Below, piece by piece: positions 27,941 through 36,616 of a stretch of 64,000 nucleotides of DNA. Under the pieces are notes generated by a model that did not search any database, was not told the origin of the DNA, and worked only from the letters and a program-made list of their open reading frames with translations. Position 1 is the stretch's first letter. Every line of letters begins with the position of its first letter. Where the stretch lies: contig DASXML010000065.1 in the NCBI GenBank assembly GCA_036495715.1, positions 44,071-108,070 on the forward strand. The letters run 5' to 3'. The stretch is from Scandinavium sp036495715 (GTDB taxonomy: Bacteria > Pseudomonadota > Gammaproteobacteria > Enterobacterales > Enterobacteriaceae). The position numbers and the translations under genes were made by a program.

Positions 27941-28136
27941 AAAGAGTCCCGATTTGTACATTGCATTAACGAATGAATAAATTATTCCATACATAAACAA
28001 TAAGAAAATTTAAAATTCTTATGCCTGTGATGCACTTCACGAAGCCAGTGGATTCTTTTTTGTCCGGTCTTTGACGGGCAGATTTGCAGCGCGCTGACCA
28101 TACTTACGGCTGACGCCAATGAAGGAAGGAGACATG

Positions 28137-29759
28137 ATGCCCTGGCAAACGCATACCGTTTTCAATCAGCCGACGCCGCTTAACAACAGCAACCTTTTCC
28201 TCTCTGACACCGCGCTCCATGAGGCGGTAATGCGAGAAGGGGCCGGTTGGGATGTGGATTTATTGGCCAGCATTGGGCAGCAGTTGGGGGCCGCAGAATC
28301 GCTCGAACTGGGGCGGCTTGCTAATGTGAATCCCCCTGAATTGCTGCGCTACGACGCGACGGGCGAGCGGCTCGACGACGTACGCTTCCATCCGGCCTGG
28401 CATTTGCTGATGCAGGGGCTTTGCGCCAACCGTGTGCACAATCTGGCGTGGGAGGACGATGCGCGCGTGGGATCGTTTGTCGCCCGTGCGGCGCGTTTTT
28501 TGCTGCATGCGCAGGTGGAAGCCGGGACGCTGTGCCCAATAACTATGACCTCTGCCGCCACGCCATTGCTGCAAAAATTGTTGCCGGAACCTTTTTCCGA
28601 CTGGCTAACGCCACTGATGAGTGACCGCTATGATTCGCATTTGCTGCCGGGCAATCAGAAGCGTGGGCTGTTAATCGGCATGGGAATGACGGAAAAACAG
28701 GGCGGTTCTGATGTACTCAGTAATACCACGCGGGCAGAGAAAATCGACAGCGGAATGTACCGGCTGGTGGGTCATAAATGGTTCTTCTCCGTCCCGCAAA
28801 GCGACGCCCATCTGGTGCTGGCGCAAGCGAAGGGCGGCCTGTCGTGCTTTTTTGTTCCGCGGTTCCTGCCTGACGGGCAACGCAACGCGGTGCGGCTGGA
28901 ACGGCTGAAAGACAAACTCGGTAACCGGTCTAACGCCAGCAGCGAGGCCGAATTGACCGATGCCTTTGGCTGGTTGTTGGGCGAAGAGGGTGAGGGGATT
29001 CGGTTGATCCTCAAAATGGGCGGTCTGACCCGCTTCGACTGTGCGTTGGGCAGCCACGGGCTGATGCGGCGCGCACTTTCGGTGGCGCTGTATCACGCTC
29101 ATCAACGGCAGGTGTTTGGTAAAACGCTTATTAATCAGCCTCTAATGCGCCAAGTGCTCAGCCGTATGGCGTTGCAGCTGGAAGGGCAGACCGCTTTCTT
29201 ATTCCGACTGGCGCGGGCGTGGGATAATCGAATTTTACCGGAAGAAGCGCTGTGGGCGAGGTTGTTTACCCCGACGGCAAAATTCGCCATTTGCAAAGCA
29301 GGTATTCCTTTCGTTGCAGAAGCGATGGAGGTTCTCGGCGGCATCGGCTATTGCGAAGAGAGCGAGCTGCCGCGTCTGTATCGCGAAATGCCCGTCAACA
29401 GTATCTGGGAAGGCTCCGGCAATATCATGTGTCTTGATGTGCTTCGCGTGTTGGCGAAACAGCCAGGCGTGCTGGAGTTACTCAGCGCAGAATGTCATGA
29501 AGTAAAAGGGCAGGACCGGCATTTTGACAGAGCCTGGCGGCAGCTTCAGCAGCGGCTACGAAAACCGTCGGAGGCGCAGGGACGTGAAATCACCCAGCAA
29601 CTTTACCTGCTGGGCTGTGGTGCACAAATGCTGAAAACGGCAACGCCGCCCGTGGCGCAGGCATGGTGTCGGATGATGCTCGATACGCGTGGGGGAGTGC
29701 TTCTTGATGACCGGCTACAGGATGATTTGCTGCTGAGGGCGACGGGCGGTGTAGGGTGA
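28137..29759 (+). CDS. aidB: Acyl-CoA dehydrogenase-like alkylation-response protein AidB
   Basis: FAD-binding, DNA-binding protein of the acyl-CoA dehydrogenase superfamily, part of the Ada adaptive response in E. coli and thought to protect DNA from alkylation. The 540 residues include GMGMTEKQGGSDV, WFFSVPQSDAHLVLAQ, the substrate-site region VNSIWEGSGNIMCLDVLRVL and a C-terminal DNA-binding helical domain. The start at 28137 has AAGGAG 5 bases upstream and aligns with the E. coli start. An ATG directly in front (28134) and one at 28119 are alternatives. Confidence 0.95.
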   Translation: MPWQTHTVFNQPTPLNNSNLFLSDTALHEAVMREGAGWDVDLLASIGQQLGAAESLELGRLANVNPPELLRYDATGERLDDVRFHPAWHLLMQGLCANRVHNLAWEDDARVGSFVARAARFLLHAQVEAGTLCPITMTSAATPLLQKLLPEPFSDWLTPLMSDRYDSHLLPGNQKRGLLIGMGMTEKQGGSDVLSNTTRAEKIDSGMYRLVGHKWFFSVPQSDAHLVLAQAKGGLSCFFVPRFLPDGQRNAVRLERLKDKLGNRSNASSEAELTDAFGWLLGEEGEGIRLILKMGGLTRFDCALGSHGLMRRALSVALYHAHQRQVFGKTLINQPLMRQVLSRMALQLEGQTAFLFRLARAWDNRILPEEALWARLFTPTAKFAICKAGIPFVAEAMEVLGGIGYCEESELPRLYREMPVNSIWEGSGNIMCLDVLRVLAKQPGVLELLSAECHEVKGQDRHFDRAWRQLQQRLRKPSEAQGREITQQLYLLGCGAQMLKTATPPVAQAWCRMMLDTRGGVLLDDRLQDDLLLRATGGVG

Positions 29760-29764
29760 ATCGC

Positions 29765-29787
29765 GGGCAGACGCTCAGTGTCTGCCC
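29765..29787. terminator. Hairpin between convergent aidB and yjfN
   Basis: GGGCAGAC pairs with GTCTGCCC around a 7-base loop, five bases after the aidB stop. No T-run on either side. Confidence 0.55.
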
Positions 29788-29793
29788 ATAATA

Positions 29794-30054
29794 TCAGGCA
29801 TACAGAATGGCCTGCACGCGCCAGTTATCAGGGTGCTGCTCTTCGTACATCTGGGTAATGCGATACCAGCTCGCCCCTTGCTCGTCGGCTTTGAGGGCAA
29901 TGACACGTTCGACGTCCTGAAGTGAGCCTGAAATATTATTGACGGAAATTTGACCGATTTCATTCAGTCCGGTCACACAATCGGCACTGGCAAACTCCGC
30001 AGACTGCGCCGTGGTGTTCGAAAATCCTAAAGAGAAGGTAAAGGCGTTTTTCAT
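29794..30054 (-). CDS. yjfN: DUF1471 family periplasmic protein YjfN
   Basis: Small DUF1471 (YhcN/BhsA) protein. The domain is visible from about residue 30 as IGQISVNNISGSLQDVERVI...KADEQGASWYRIT. The C-terminal residues are hydrophobic (QAILYA). In E. coli YjfN has been described as a periplasmic activator of the DegP protease acting through its C-terminus; whether that holds here is inference. I use ATG 30054 (MKNAFTF), with GGAG ahead, over the ATG at 30069. The leader is short and polar (FTFSLGFSNTTAQSA), a weak signal peptide. Position and orientation match E. coli. Confidence 0.82.
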   Translation of the reverse strand: MKNAFTFSLGFSNTTAQSAEFASADCVTGLNEIGQISVNNISGSLQDVERVIALKADEQGASWYRITQMYEEQHPDNWRVQAILYA

Positions 30055-30200
30055 CGTCGTCAGCTCCATTTCACGTAACCCGAGGGTAGTCCTGGCTATC
30101 CTTTACAGACAATCTTCCTTATATATCGGCATGACGTCATTGTGCATCGGGAAACGTGAACGGCTGAAAAGCAATGTAAATATGGCTAAATTATGCCCGC

Positions 30201-30512
30201 TCAGGGTTTGCGATACATAATTGCCTGTGAATACCATTGCCCGGGAACCATCGTGTCATCAATCATGACGATCACGTAGTAATCCGCTTTAGCGGCGGTG
30301 ACTTTCGCCTTGATAACGGCTTCAACATCCATCGGTGAACCGTAAACCATGGCGCTGACAGTGCCGATTTTTTGCAAGCCTTCCGTTTGATTCCGCTGGA
30401 TTTCCTGCGGATGACTGGTCAGCGGTGGTGGTGCTTCAGGTGTGCCCTGAAGTACGCTACATCCACTCAGCAAAAGCACCAACAACAGAGGTGCAAAACG
30501 TCGCATAGCCAT
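30201..30512 (-). CDS. bsmA: DUF1471 biofilm/stress lipoprotein BsmA (YjfO)
   Basis: Lipoprotein implicated in biofilm formation and peroxide/acid stress in E. coli. A basic start (MAMRRF), a Leu-rich span and the lipobox LLLSGC are visible. A Pro-rich linker and a DUF1471 domain (IGTVSAMVYGSPMDVEAVI...ADYYVIVMIDD) follow. I favour ATG 30512, which has AGGA 8 bases upstream. The E. coli annotation uses a start equivalent to 30533, which lacks a ribosome site here. Divergent from yjfP. Confidence 0.88.
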   Translation of the reverse strand: MAMRRFAPLLLVLLLSGCSVLQGTPEAPPPLTSHPQEIQRNQTEGLQKIGTVSAMVYGSPMDVEAVIKAKVTAAKADYYVIVMIDDTMVPGQWYSQAIMYRKP

Positions 30513-30718
30513 ATCCCGTTTCCTGATAATCATTAGTGTAGCGATTAATAAATTGCGTTTAGGGGGAATGTTCCCGAACTGTTATCTGTGGCGCGATTTT
30601 CGAATGAAAACATCGTAAAAGCGTAATCCATCTCTCAACATTCATCGCGCAGTAAAAAGGGTAAACTTGCGCATGGAAAGCTCGCGTGTCATACCAGCAT
30701 AAAAGAAGGAGAAGATAA

Positions 30719-31432
30719 ATGATTGAACTTGAAATGCGCAAGCTGGCGGGCAGTGAGATCCTTCATGCTCATCCGCAGGGAAAGGCCGGTTTTGCATTGC
30801 CCTGTATCGTGTTTTATCACGGATTTACCTCCTCCCGTTTGGTCTACAGCTATTTTGCGGTGGCGCTCGCGCAAGCCGGTTTCCGCGTTATCATGCCGGA
30901 TGCGCCCGATCACGGTTTGCGTTATAGCGGCGATGCCTCCGCACGCCTCCAGCGCTTCTGGCCGATTTTGCTCGGTAGCTGCCGCGAGTTTACGGCGCTA
31001 CAAGACGCTATTATTGCGCAAGGCTGGCTGGAAGAGGGACGGCTGGCAGTGGCGGGCGCTTCCATGGGCGCAATGACGGCGCTGGGGATAATGACCCATC
31101 ACCCGGAGGTGAAATGCGTCGCCAGCCTGATGGGCTCCGGATTTTTTACCTCGCTGTCGCGTTTGCTGTTTCCCTCTCCCGACTTCCCCGCAGAACTGGC
31201 CGAGTGGGACGTTGAACACCAGTTAGAAAAACTGGCGACCAGGCCGCTGTTGCTGTGGCACGGCGAAGACGACGATGTCGTGCCTGCCGCAGAGACATTA
31301 CGGTTGCAGCAGGCCATGCAACAACAAGGGCTGGATAGCCAGCTTATTTGCCATTGGCAGGCAGGCGTGCGCCACCGTATTACGCCGGAAGCGCTTGATG
31401 CCACCGTGACGTTTTTTCAGCATACGCTTTAA
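30719..31432 (+). CDS. yjfP: Alpha/beta-hydrolase esterase YjfP
   Basis: Putative carboxylesterase of the alpha/beta-hydrolase fold. FYHGFTSS provides the oxyanion region. The nucleophile elbow is GASMGA (Ser about residue 109), the acid is in GEDDDVVPA and the catalytic His in GVRHRITPEAL. The 237 residues are about 12 fewer than E. coli YjfP (249). The shortfall lies in the cap segment after LLFPSPDFPAELAEW. The physiological substrate is unknown. An AAGGAGAAGATAA ribosome site is present. Confidence 0.92.
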   Translation: MIELEMRKLAGSEILHAHPQGKAGFALPCIVFYHGFTSSRLVYSYFAVALAQAGFRVIMPDAPDHGLRYSGDASARLQRFWPILLGSCREFTALQDAIIAQGWLEEGRLAVAGASMGAMTALGIMTHHPEVKCVASLMGSGFFTSLSRLLFPSPDFPAELAEWDVEHQLEKLATRPLLLWHGEDDDVVPAAETLRLQQAMQQQGLDSQLICHWQAGVRHRITPEALDATVTFFQHTL

Positions 31433-32184
31433 ACGCGTAGAACTTTGACACCCTGAGCCTCAAGCTGTTTGAGGATTTCAGGGTTAGCATCTTTACCGGT
31501 AATGAGAATATCGATTTCATCTGCGCGACTAAACAGCATTCCCGCGCGTTCACCGACTTTACTGCTATCGACCAATGCCACCAGTTTCCCGACACCGTTT
31601 AGCATTTTTTGCTCCGCCATTGCGGTTAGCATATCCGTTTTGTACAGCCCGTCAGTAGTCAGACCTTTACCGCTGGTAAACATCCAGTGCCCGGCGTACA
31701 GCGTGTTTTCACTGCCCTGCGGGCTGAGAGTGATAGCCTGGCTTTTATTGTACTGACCGCCAATGATAATCACGCTTTCGTGTTCCTGGTCGATGAGAAA
31801 ATTTGCCAGCGGCAGGTAATTAGTAATGATCTGTACCGGTTTACCGCACATTTCCCGGCCTAGCAGAAATGCCGTTGAGCCGCAGTTGATCACCACGCTT
31901 TCACCTGGGCTAACCAGTTGTGACGCGGCGCGGGCGATACGCATTTTTTGGTCGTGATTCAGCGCTTCGTGGATGTTCATCGGCGTCCAGCGTGGGCGCT
32001 GCTGGCTGATGGCTTCGGCACCGTTGCGCACTTTTTTCAGGCGACCACTTTCATCCAGCTTGTTGATATCCCGGCGGGCAGTAGCGGGGGAAATAGCGAG
32101 TTTTTCAATGACCTGTTCCACGGTGACAAAGCCAGATTGTGCTAGCAATTCGAGTAAGATTTGATGCCGTTGTGCTTCCGTCAT
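31429..32184 (-). CDS. ulaR: Ascorbate-utilisation repressor UlaR (DeoR family)
   Basis: DeoR-type repressor of ulaG and ulaABCDEF that responds to L-ascorbate-6-phosphate in E. coli. The N-terminal HTH (VTVEQVIEKLAISPATARRDINKL) is followed by the sugar-phosphate-sensing domain with INCGSTAFLLGREM. Start 32184 (MTEAQRHQ) gives 251 residues, the E. coli length. The open frame runs 16 codons further up, but that part is not conserved. Convergent with yjfP, with a 4-base overlap of their 3' ends. Confidence 0.96.
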   Translation of the reverse strand: MTEAQRHQILLELLAQSGFVTVEQVIEKLAISPATARRDINKLDESGRLKKVRNGAEAISQQRPRWTPMNIHEALNHDQKMRIARAASQLVSPGESVVINCGSTAFLLGREMCGKPVQIITNYLPLANFLIDQEHESVIIIGGQYNKSQAITLSPQGSENTLYAGHWMFTSGKGLTTDGLYKTDMLTAMAEQKMLNGVGKLVALVDSSKVGERAGMLFSRADEIDILITGKDANPEILKQLEAQGVKVLRV

Positions 32185-32311
32185 GAGCTGTTCCGATGAT
32201 CTATGATTTTTACTGATGATATTTGAAAACACCTAAAATTACTAAATCAACATCATCTGGCGAGCCAGCGCTGCGTTCATCCCCCCGGATCGGTGCAGCG
32301 CCAGCAAGGGA

Positions 32312-33376
32312 TCACAGGAAGGATTTAAACGGCAAATCCGGTTCGATGGTAAAGCAATCGTCGAAACCACGGGGGTAGTGGTACTCAAAATTGTCTTTAT
32401 CCAGCGGCCAGGTAAATTTACCGCCGACCTGCCAGATAAACGGCTTAAAGCCATATTTAAGACGATCTTTTTTCATTTCCCATAGCCCCCGGATTTCCTG
32501 CGGATCGGCCTGGAAATTCGACCAAATATCGTGGTGGAATGGAATTACGACTTTCGTATTGAGCGCTTCTGCCATACGCAGAATATCAGCGCTGGTCATT
32601 TTGTCGGTAATGCCGCGCGGGTTTTCGCCGTATGAGCCTAGTGCTACGTCAACCTGATGCTCGTTGCCGTGTTTGGCGTAGTAGTTGGAATAGTGAGAGT
32701 CACCGCTGTGATACAGGTTGCCCCCCGGCGTTTTGAACAGGTAGTTCACCGCCCGCTCGTCCATTCCGTCCGGTAGAATGCCAGCGGCTTTTTGATCGGC
32801 GGGCAGGGTGATCAGCGCGGTGCGGTCAAAGGCATCCAGTGCGTGAATTTCAATGTCTTTCACTTTTACCACATCACCGGGTTTGACAACGATGCAGCGT
32901 TCGCGCGGCACACCCCAACCCACCCACAGATCCACACAGGTTTGTGGGCCGATAAAGGGGACGTCATCGGCACAGTTTTGCATCACTGCGGCGGCGACGT
33001 TCACGTCGATATGATCGTTGTGATCGTGAGTAGAGAGCACCGCGTCAATCTGGCGGATGGCAAAAGGATCGAGCACAAAAGGCGTCGTGCGTAGGTTCGG
33101 CTGTAGCTTCTTCACGCCCGCCATTCGCTGCATCTGGTGACCATTTTTCATCAGCGGGTTACCGTGGCTCTGTTTGCCTGTTCCGCACCAGAAATCGACG
33201 CAAAGGTTAGCTCCACCCTGAGATTTCAACCAGATACCGGTGCAACCCAGCCACCACATCGCGAACGTACCCGGCGCAACCTGCTCCTGCTCAATTTCTT
33301 CATTCAGCCAGCTTCCCCATTCAGGAAAGGTGTTCAGAACCCATGATTCACGGGTGATGGTGTTCACTTTACTCAT
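32312..33376 (-). CDS. ulaG: L-ascorbate-6-phosphate lactonase UlaG
   Basis: Cytoplasmic metallo-beta-lactamase-fold lactonase that hydrolyses L-ascorbate-6-phosphate to 3-keto-L-gulonate-6-phosphate. The metal-binding HxHxDH motif is THDHNDHIDV (about residues 115-124), with further ligands in YHSGDSHYSN and PFHHDIW. Start 33376 (MSKVNTITRE) gives 354 residues, as in E. coli. It is divergent from ulaABCDEF, sharing the regulatory region. Confidence 0.97.
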   Translation of the reverse strand: MSKVNTITRESWVLNTFPEWGSWLNEEIEQEQVAPGTFAMWWLGCTGIWLKSQGGANLCVDFWCGTGKQSHGNPLMKNGHQMQRMAGVKKLQPNLRTTPFVLDPFAIRQIDAVLSTHDHNDHIDVNVAAAVMQNCADDVPFIGPQTCVDLWVGWGVPRERCIVVKPGDVVKVKDIEIHALDAFDRTALITLPADQKAAGILPDGMDERAVNYLFKTPGGNLYHSGDSHYSNYYAKHGNEHQVDVALGSYGENPRGITDKMTSADILRMAEALNTKVVIPFHHDIWSNFQADPQEIRGLWEMKKDRLKYGFKPFIWQVGGKFTWPLDKDNFEYHYPRGFDDCFTIEPDLPFKSFL

Positions 33377-33741
33377 CGCGATACTCCTCATTTGTTATCA
33401 AAATAAATCATTAAATGATTGTTATTGATTAATTCTGACACTGATTATTCACGAATGCAACGCCCCGATTCGCTCTTTTTAGAAAGGGGTGTACCGGATT
33501 GATACGGGTTTAAATAGAGTGCTGTTAATAATAATGTCATTTAAAACAGTGCGTTGATCTTATTTTGCGAACGTTAACTTGTGACGGAAGTAAACCTTGT
33601 GAAACGCAGGGATATAAATTGCGTGGTGAGTCACATTTAATCAAATTCAATCTTGTTGTGATTACTTTTGATTATTAAAGTGTGCGACACAACCTTCGCT
33701 GAGCGCGACATGCTCAGGTTTTATCTCTTCTGGAGAGTGTT
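33377..33741. promoter_or_regulatory. ulaG-ulaA divergent control region
   Basis: This 365-base AT-rich gap holds the divergent ula promoters. In E. coli it contains UlaR operators plus CRP and IHF sites. Visible here is a palindrome ATCATTAAATGAT (about 33410-33422), with several TGATT-rich repeats near 33419-33432 and 33640-33675 that could be UlaR half-operators. There is also a CRP-like site (separate entry). No gene is seen. Confidence 0.65.
33620..33635 (+). promoter_or_regulatory. Putative CRP site for ula
   Basis: TGCGT-N6-TCACA with AAAT before and TTT after. One half-site is perfect, the other has two mismatches to TGTGA. It lies about 105 bases ahead of ulaA, a plausible place for catabolite control of a PTS sugar operon. 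Confidence 0.5.
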
Positions 33742-35142
33742 ATGGGGATCCTCTACGACATCTTTACCGTATTTTTTAACCAGGTAATGACCAATGCTCC
33801 GCTGTTGCTGGGCATTGTGACCTGTCTGGGTTATATCCTGCTGCGCAAAAGTGCCAGCGTGATCGTTAAAGGCACCATCAAAACGATTATCGGCTTCATG
33901 TTGTTGCAGGCGGGATCCGGCATTTTGACGGGAACGTTCAAGCCCGTGGTCGCGAAAATGTCGGAAGTGTATGGCATTAATGGCGCAATTTCAGATACCT
34001 ATGCTTCGATGATGGCAACGATCGAGCGAATGGGAGATGCCTACAGTTGGGTGGGTTACGCGGTGTTACTGGCGCTGGCATTGAACATTGTTTACGTGCT
34101 TCTGCGGCGCATCACCGGCATTCGTACCATCATGCTCACCGGTCACATCATGTTTCAGCAGGCCGGACTTATCGCTGTGTTCTTCTACATTCTCGGCTAT
34201 CCAATGTGGACGACCATCATTTGTACTGCGGTACTGGTGTCACTCTACTGGGGCATCACCTCCAATATGATGTACAAACCAACCCAAGAAGTCACCGATA
34301 ACTGCGGTTTCTCCATTGGTCACCAACAGCAGTTTGCCTCCTGGATTGCTTACAAAATTGCGCCGTACCTCGGGAAAAAAGAGGACAGCGTGGAAGATCT
34401 GAAACTGCCCGGCTGGTTGAACATTTTCCACGACAACATCGTTTCGACTGCCATTGTCATGACCGTGTTCTTTGGCGTTATTTTGCTCTCCTTTGGCGTA
34501 GACGTGGTGCAGGCGATGGCGGGCAAAGTGCACTGGACTATCTACATCTTGCAAACCGGCTTCCAGTTTGCGGTGGCCATTTTCATCATCGTGCAGGGTG
34601 TGCGCATGTTTGTGGCGGAGCTCTCCGAAGCGTTCAACGGGATTTCTCAACGGCTGATCCCGGGGGCTGTACTGGCCATCGACTGTGCGGCAATTTACAG
34701 CTTCGCACCGAACGCCGTGGTCTGGGGCTTCATCTGGGGGACGGTCGGCCAGCTGATTGCGGTCGGTATTCTGATTGGCTGCGGTTCCTCGATCATGATT
34801 ATCCCAGGCTTCATCCCGATGTTTTTCTCTAACGCCACCATTGGGGTGTTTGCTAATCATTTTGGCGGCTGGCGTGCGGCGCTCAAGATTTGTCTTGTCA
34901 TGGGGATGATTGAAATCTTCGGCTGCGTCTGGGCGGTAAAACTGACTGGTATGAGCGCGTGGATGGGAATGGCTGACTGGTCGATTCTGGCTCCGCCAAT
35001 GATGCAGGGCTTTGTGACCACGGGCCTGTTATTCATGGTGGTTATCATCGTGATTGCACTGGCTTACATGGTCGTCGCCGGGCGTGCATTACGCGCTGAG
35101 GAAGACGCAGAAAAACAACTGGCAGAGGCCTCTGCCCACTAA
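33742..35142 (+). CDS. ulaA: PTS ascorbate transporter IIC component
   Basis: Membrane permease of the L-ascorbate phosphotransferase system, importing ascorbate with phosphorylation. The 466 residues consist largely of hydrophobic membrane spans and match the UlaA family throughout (VTCLGYILLRKSASVIVKGT, GFSIGHQQQFASWIA). GGAG precedes the ATG. It is the first gene of ulaABCDEF, with ulaB starting 13 bases after its stop. Confidence 0.97.
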   Translation: MGILYDIFTVFFNQVMTNAPLLLGIVTCLGYILLRKSASVIVKGTIKTIIGFMLLQAGSGILTGTFKPVVAKMSEVYGINGAISDTYASMMATIERMGDAYSWVGYAVLLALALNIVYVLLRRITGIRTIMLTGHIMFQQAGLIAVFFYILGYPMWTTIICTAVLVSLYWGITSNMMYKPTQEVTDNCGFSIGHQQQFASWIAYKIAPYLGKKEDSVEDLKLPGWLNIFHDNIVSTAIVMTVFFGVILLSFGVDVVQAMAGKVHWTIYILQTGFQFAVAIFIIVQGVRMFVAELSEAFNGISQRLIPGAVLAIDCAAIYSFAPNAVVWGFIWGTVGQLIAVGILIGCGSSIMIIPGFIPMFFSNATIGVFANHFGGWRAALKICLVMGMIEIFGCVWAVKLTGMSAWMGMADWSILAPPMMQGFVTTGLLFMVVIIVIALAYMVVAGRALRAEEDAEKQLAEASAH

Positions 35143-35155
35143 AAGGATCTGAGTT

Positions 35156-35461
35156 ATGACGGTAAGAATTCTGGCGGTTTGTGGTAACGGGCAGGGCAGT
35201 TCGATGATCATGAAAATGAAGGTTGATCAGTTCCTGACTCAGCAGGGCGTGGACCACAGTGTGAACAGCTGTGCGGTAGGTGAATACAAAAGCGAGTTGA
35301 GCGGTGCGGATGTCATTATCGCCTCAACGCACATCGCCGGCGAAATCACCGTGACGGGCAACAAATATGTCGTCGGCGTACGCAATATGCTGTCCGCCGC
35401 AGACTTTGGCCCAAAACTGATGGAAGTGATCACTGCGCATTTCCCTCAGGATCTGAAGTAA
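35156..35461 (+). CDS. ulaB: PTS ascorbate transporter IIB component
   Basis: Soluble 101-residue phosphocarrier that passes phosphate from UlaC to the incoming ascorbate at UlaA. The phospho-acceptor Cys is residue 9 in the loop VCGNGQGSSMIM. Translation follows AAAGGATCTGAGTT. Confidence 0.97.
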   Translation: MTVRILAVCGNGQGSSMIMKMKVDQFLTQQGVDHSVNSCAVGEYKSELSGADVIIASTHIAGEITVTGNKYVVGVRNMLSAADFGPKLMEVITAHFPQDLK

Positions 35462-35471
35462 GGAAGCGGCG

Positions 35472-35939
35472 ATGAAACTACGTGATTCACTGGCTGAAAA
35501 TCGCTCTATTCTGCTTCAGGCGGAAGCGAAAACCTGGCAGGAGGCGGTAAAACTCGGTGTTGATTTGCTGGTAAAGGCTGACGTAGTCGAGCCACGCTAT
35601 TACCAGGCCATTCTCGACGGCGTGGCGCAGCACGGGCCTTATTTCGTCATCGCTCCCGGCCTTGCTATGCCGCATGGACGTCCGGAAGAGGGAGTGAGAA
35701 AAACAGGTTTTGCGTTGGTGACGCTCAAAGAGCCGCTGATGTTCAACCATGAAGACAATGATCCGGTCGACATTCTCATCACCCTGGCGGCGGTGGATGC
35801 CACCACCCATCAGGAGGTTGGGATCATGCAAATCGTCACCCTTTTTGATGACGAAGCCAATTTCGACCGTTTACGTGCCTGCCGCACCGAGCAGGACGTG
35901 CTGGATCTCATCGATAACGTCACTATGGCGAGTGCCTGA
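35472..35939 (+). CDS. ulaC: PTS ascorbate transporter IIA component
   Basis: Mannitol/fructose-type EIIA domain that takes phosphate from HPr. The active-site His68 is in APGLAMPHGRPEEG. The 155 residues are close to the E. coli length. It starts 10 bases after ulaB with AAGGAAG ahead. Confidence 0.97.
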   Translation: MKLRDSLAENRSILLQAEAKTWQEAVKLGVDLLVKADVVEPRYYQAILDGVAQHGPYFVIAPGLAMPHGRPEEGVRKTGFALVTLKEPLMFNHEDNDPVDILITLAAVDATTHQEVGIMQIVTLFDDEANFDRLRACRTEQDVLDLIDNVTMASA

Positions 35940-35950
35940 AAGGAGTTGTT

Positions 35951-36607
35951 ATGTCTCATTCATTACCGATGTTGCAGGTTGCGCTGGATAACCAAACGAT
36001 GGCTGATGCCTACGCCACCACGCGATTGATTGCGGAAGAAGTCGATATTATCGAAGTGGGGACCATTCTTTGTGTCGCCGAAGGTGTGCGTGCGGTGCGT
36101 GATTTAAAGGCGCTATACCCGCATAAAATCGTGCTGGCCGATGCCAAAATTGCCGACGCCGGGAAAATTCTCTCACGCATGTGTTTTGAAGCTAATGCCG
36201 ACTGGGTGACGGTTATCTGCTGCGCGGATATCAACACCACCAAAGGTGCGCTGGGTGTGGCGAAGGAATTTAACGGTGATGTACAAATTGAGCTGACAGG
36301 ATTCTGGACCTGGGAACAGGCGCAGGAGTGGTATCAGGCGGGCATTCAGCAGGTGGTTTATCACCGCAGTCGCGATGCTCAGGCCGCGGGCGTGGCGTGG
36401 GGCGAGGAAGATATTAATGCCATCAAACGCCTTGCGCAGATGGGCTTTAAGGTGACGGTGACTGGCGGCTTGGCGCTGGAGGATTTACCGTTGTTTAAAG
36501 GTATTCCGATCCACGTGTTTATCGCCGGGCGCAGTATTCGTGATGCGGCGGACCCGGTTGACGCCGCGCGCCAGTTCAAGCGCTCAATTTCCCAGTTGTG
36601 GGGTTAA
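35951..36607 (+). CDS. ulaD: 3-keto-L-gulonate-6-phosphate decarboxylase UlaD
   Basis: OMP-decarboxylase-superfamily barrel that converts 3-keto-L-gulonate-6-P to L-xylulose-5-P. The Mg- and catalytic-residue motif DAKIADAGK (about residues 62-70) and ELTGFWTWEQAQEW are visible. The 218 residues are two more than E. coli. AGGAG precedes the ATG. Confidence 0.97.
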   Translation: MSHSLPMLQVALDNQTMADAYATTRLIAEEVDIIEVGTILCVAEGVRAVRDLKALYPHKIVLADAKIADAGKILSRMCFEANADWVTVICCADINTTKGALGVAKEFNGDVQIELTGFWTWEQAQEWYQAGIQQVVYHRSRDAQAAGVAWGEEDINAIKRLAQMGFKVTVTGGLALEDLPLFKGIPIHVFIAGRSIRDAADPVDAARQFKRSISQLWG

Positions 36608-36616
36608 GGAGCCGCT

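Noticed and set aside
34240..34860. 206-codon minus-strand open frame opposite ulaA
   Set aside because: Complement of a membrane-protein gene, Asp/His/Asn-rich, with no similarity to a family.
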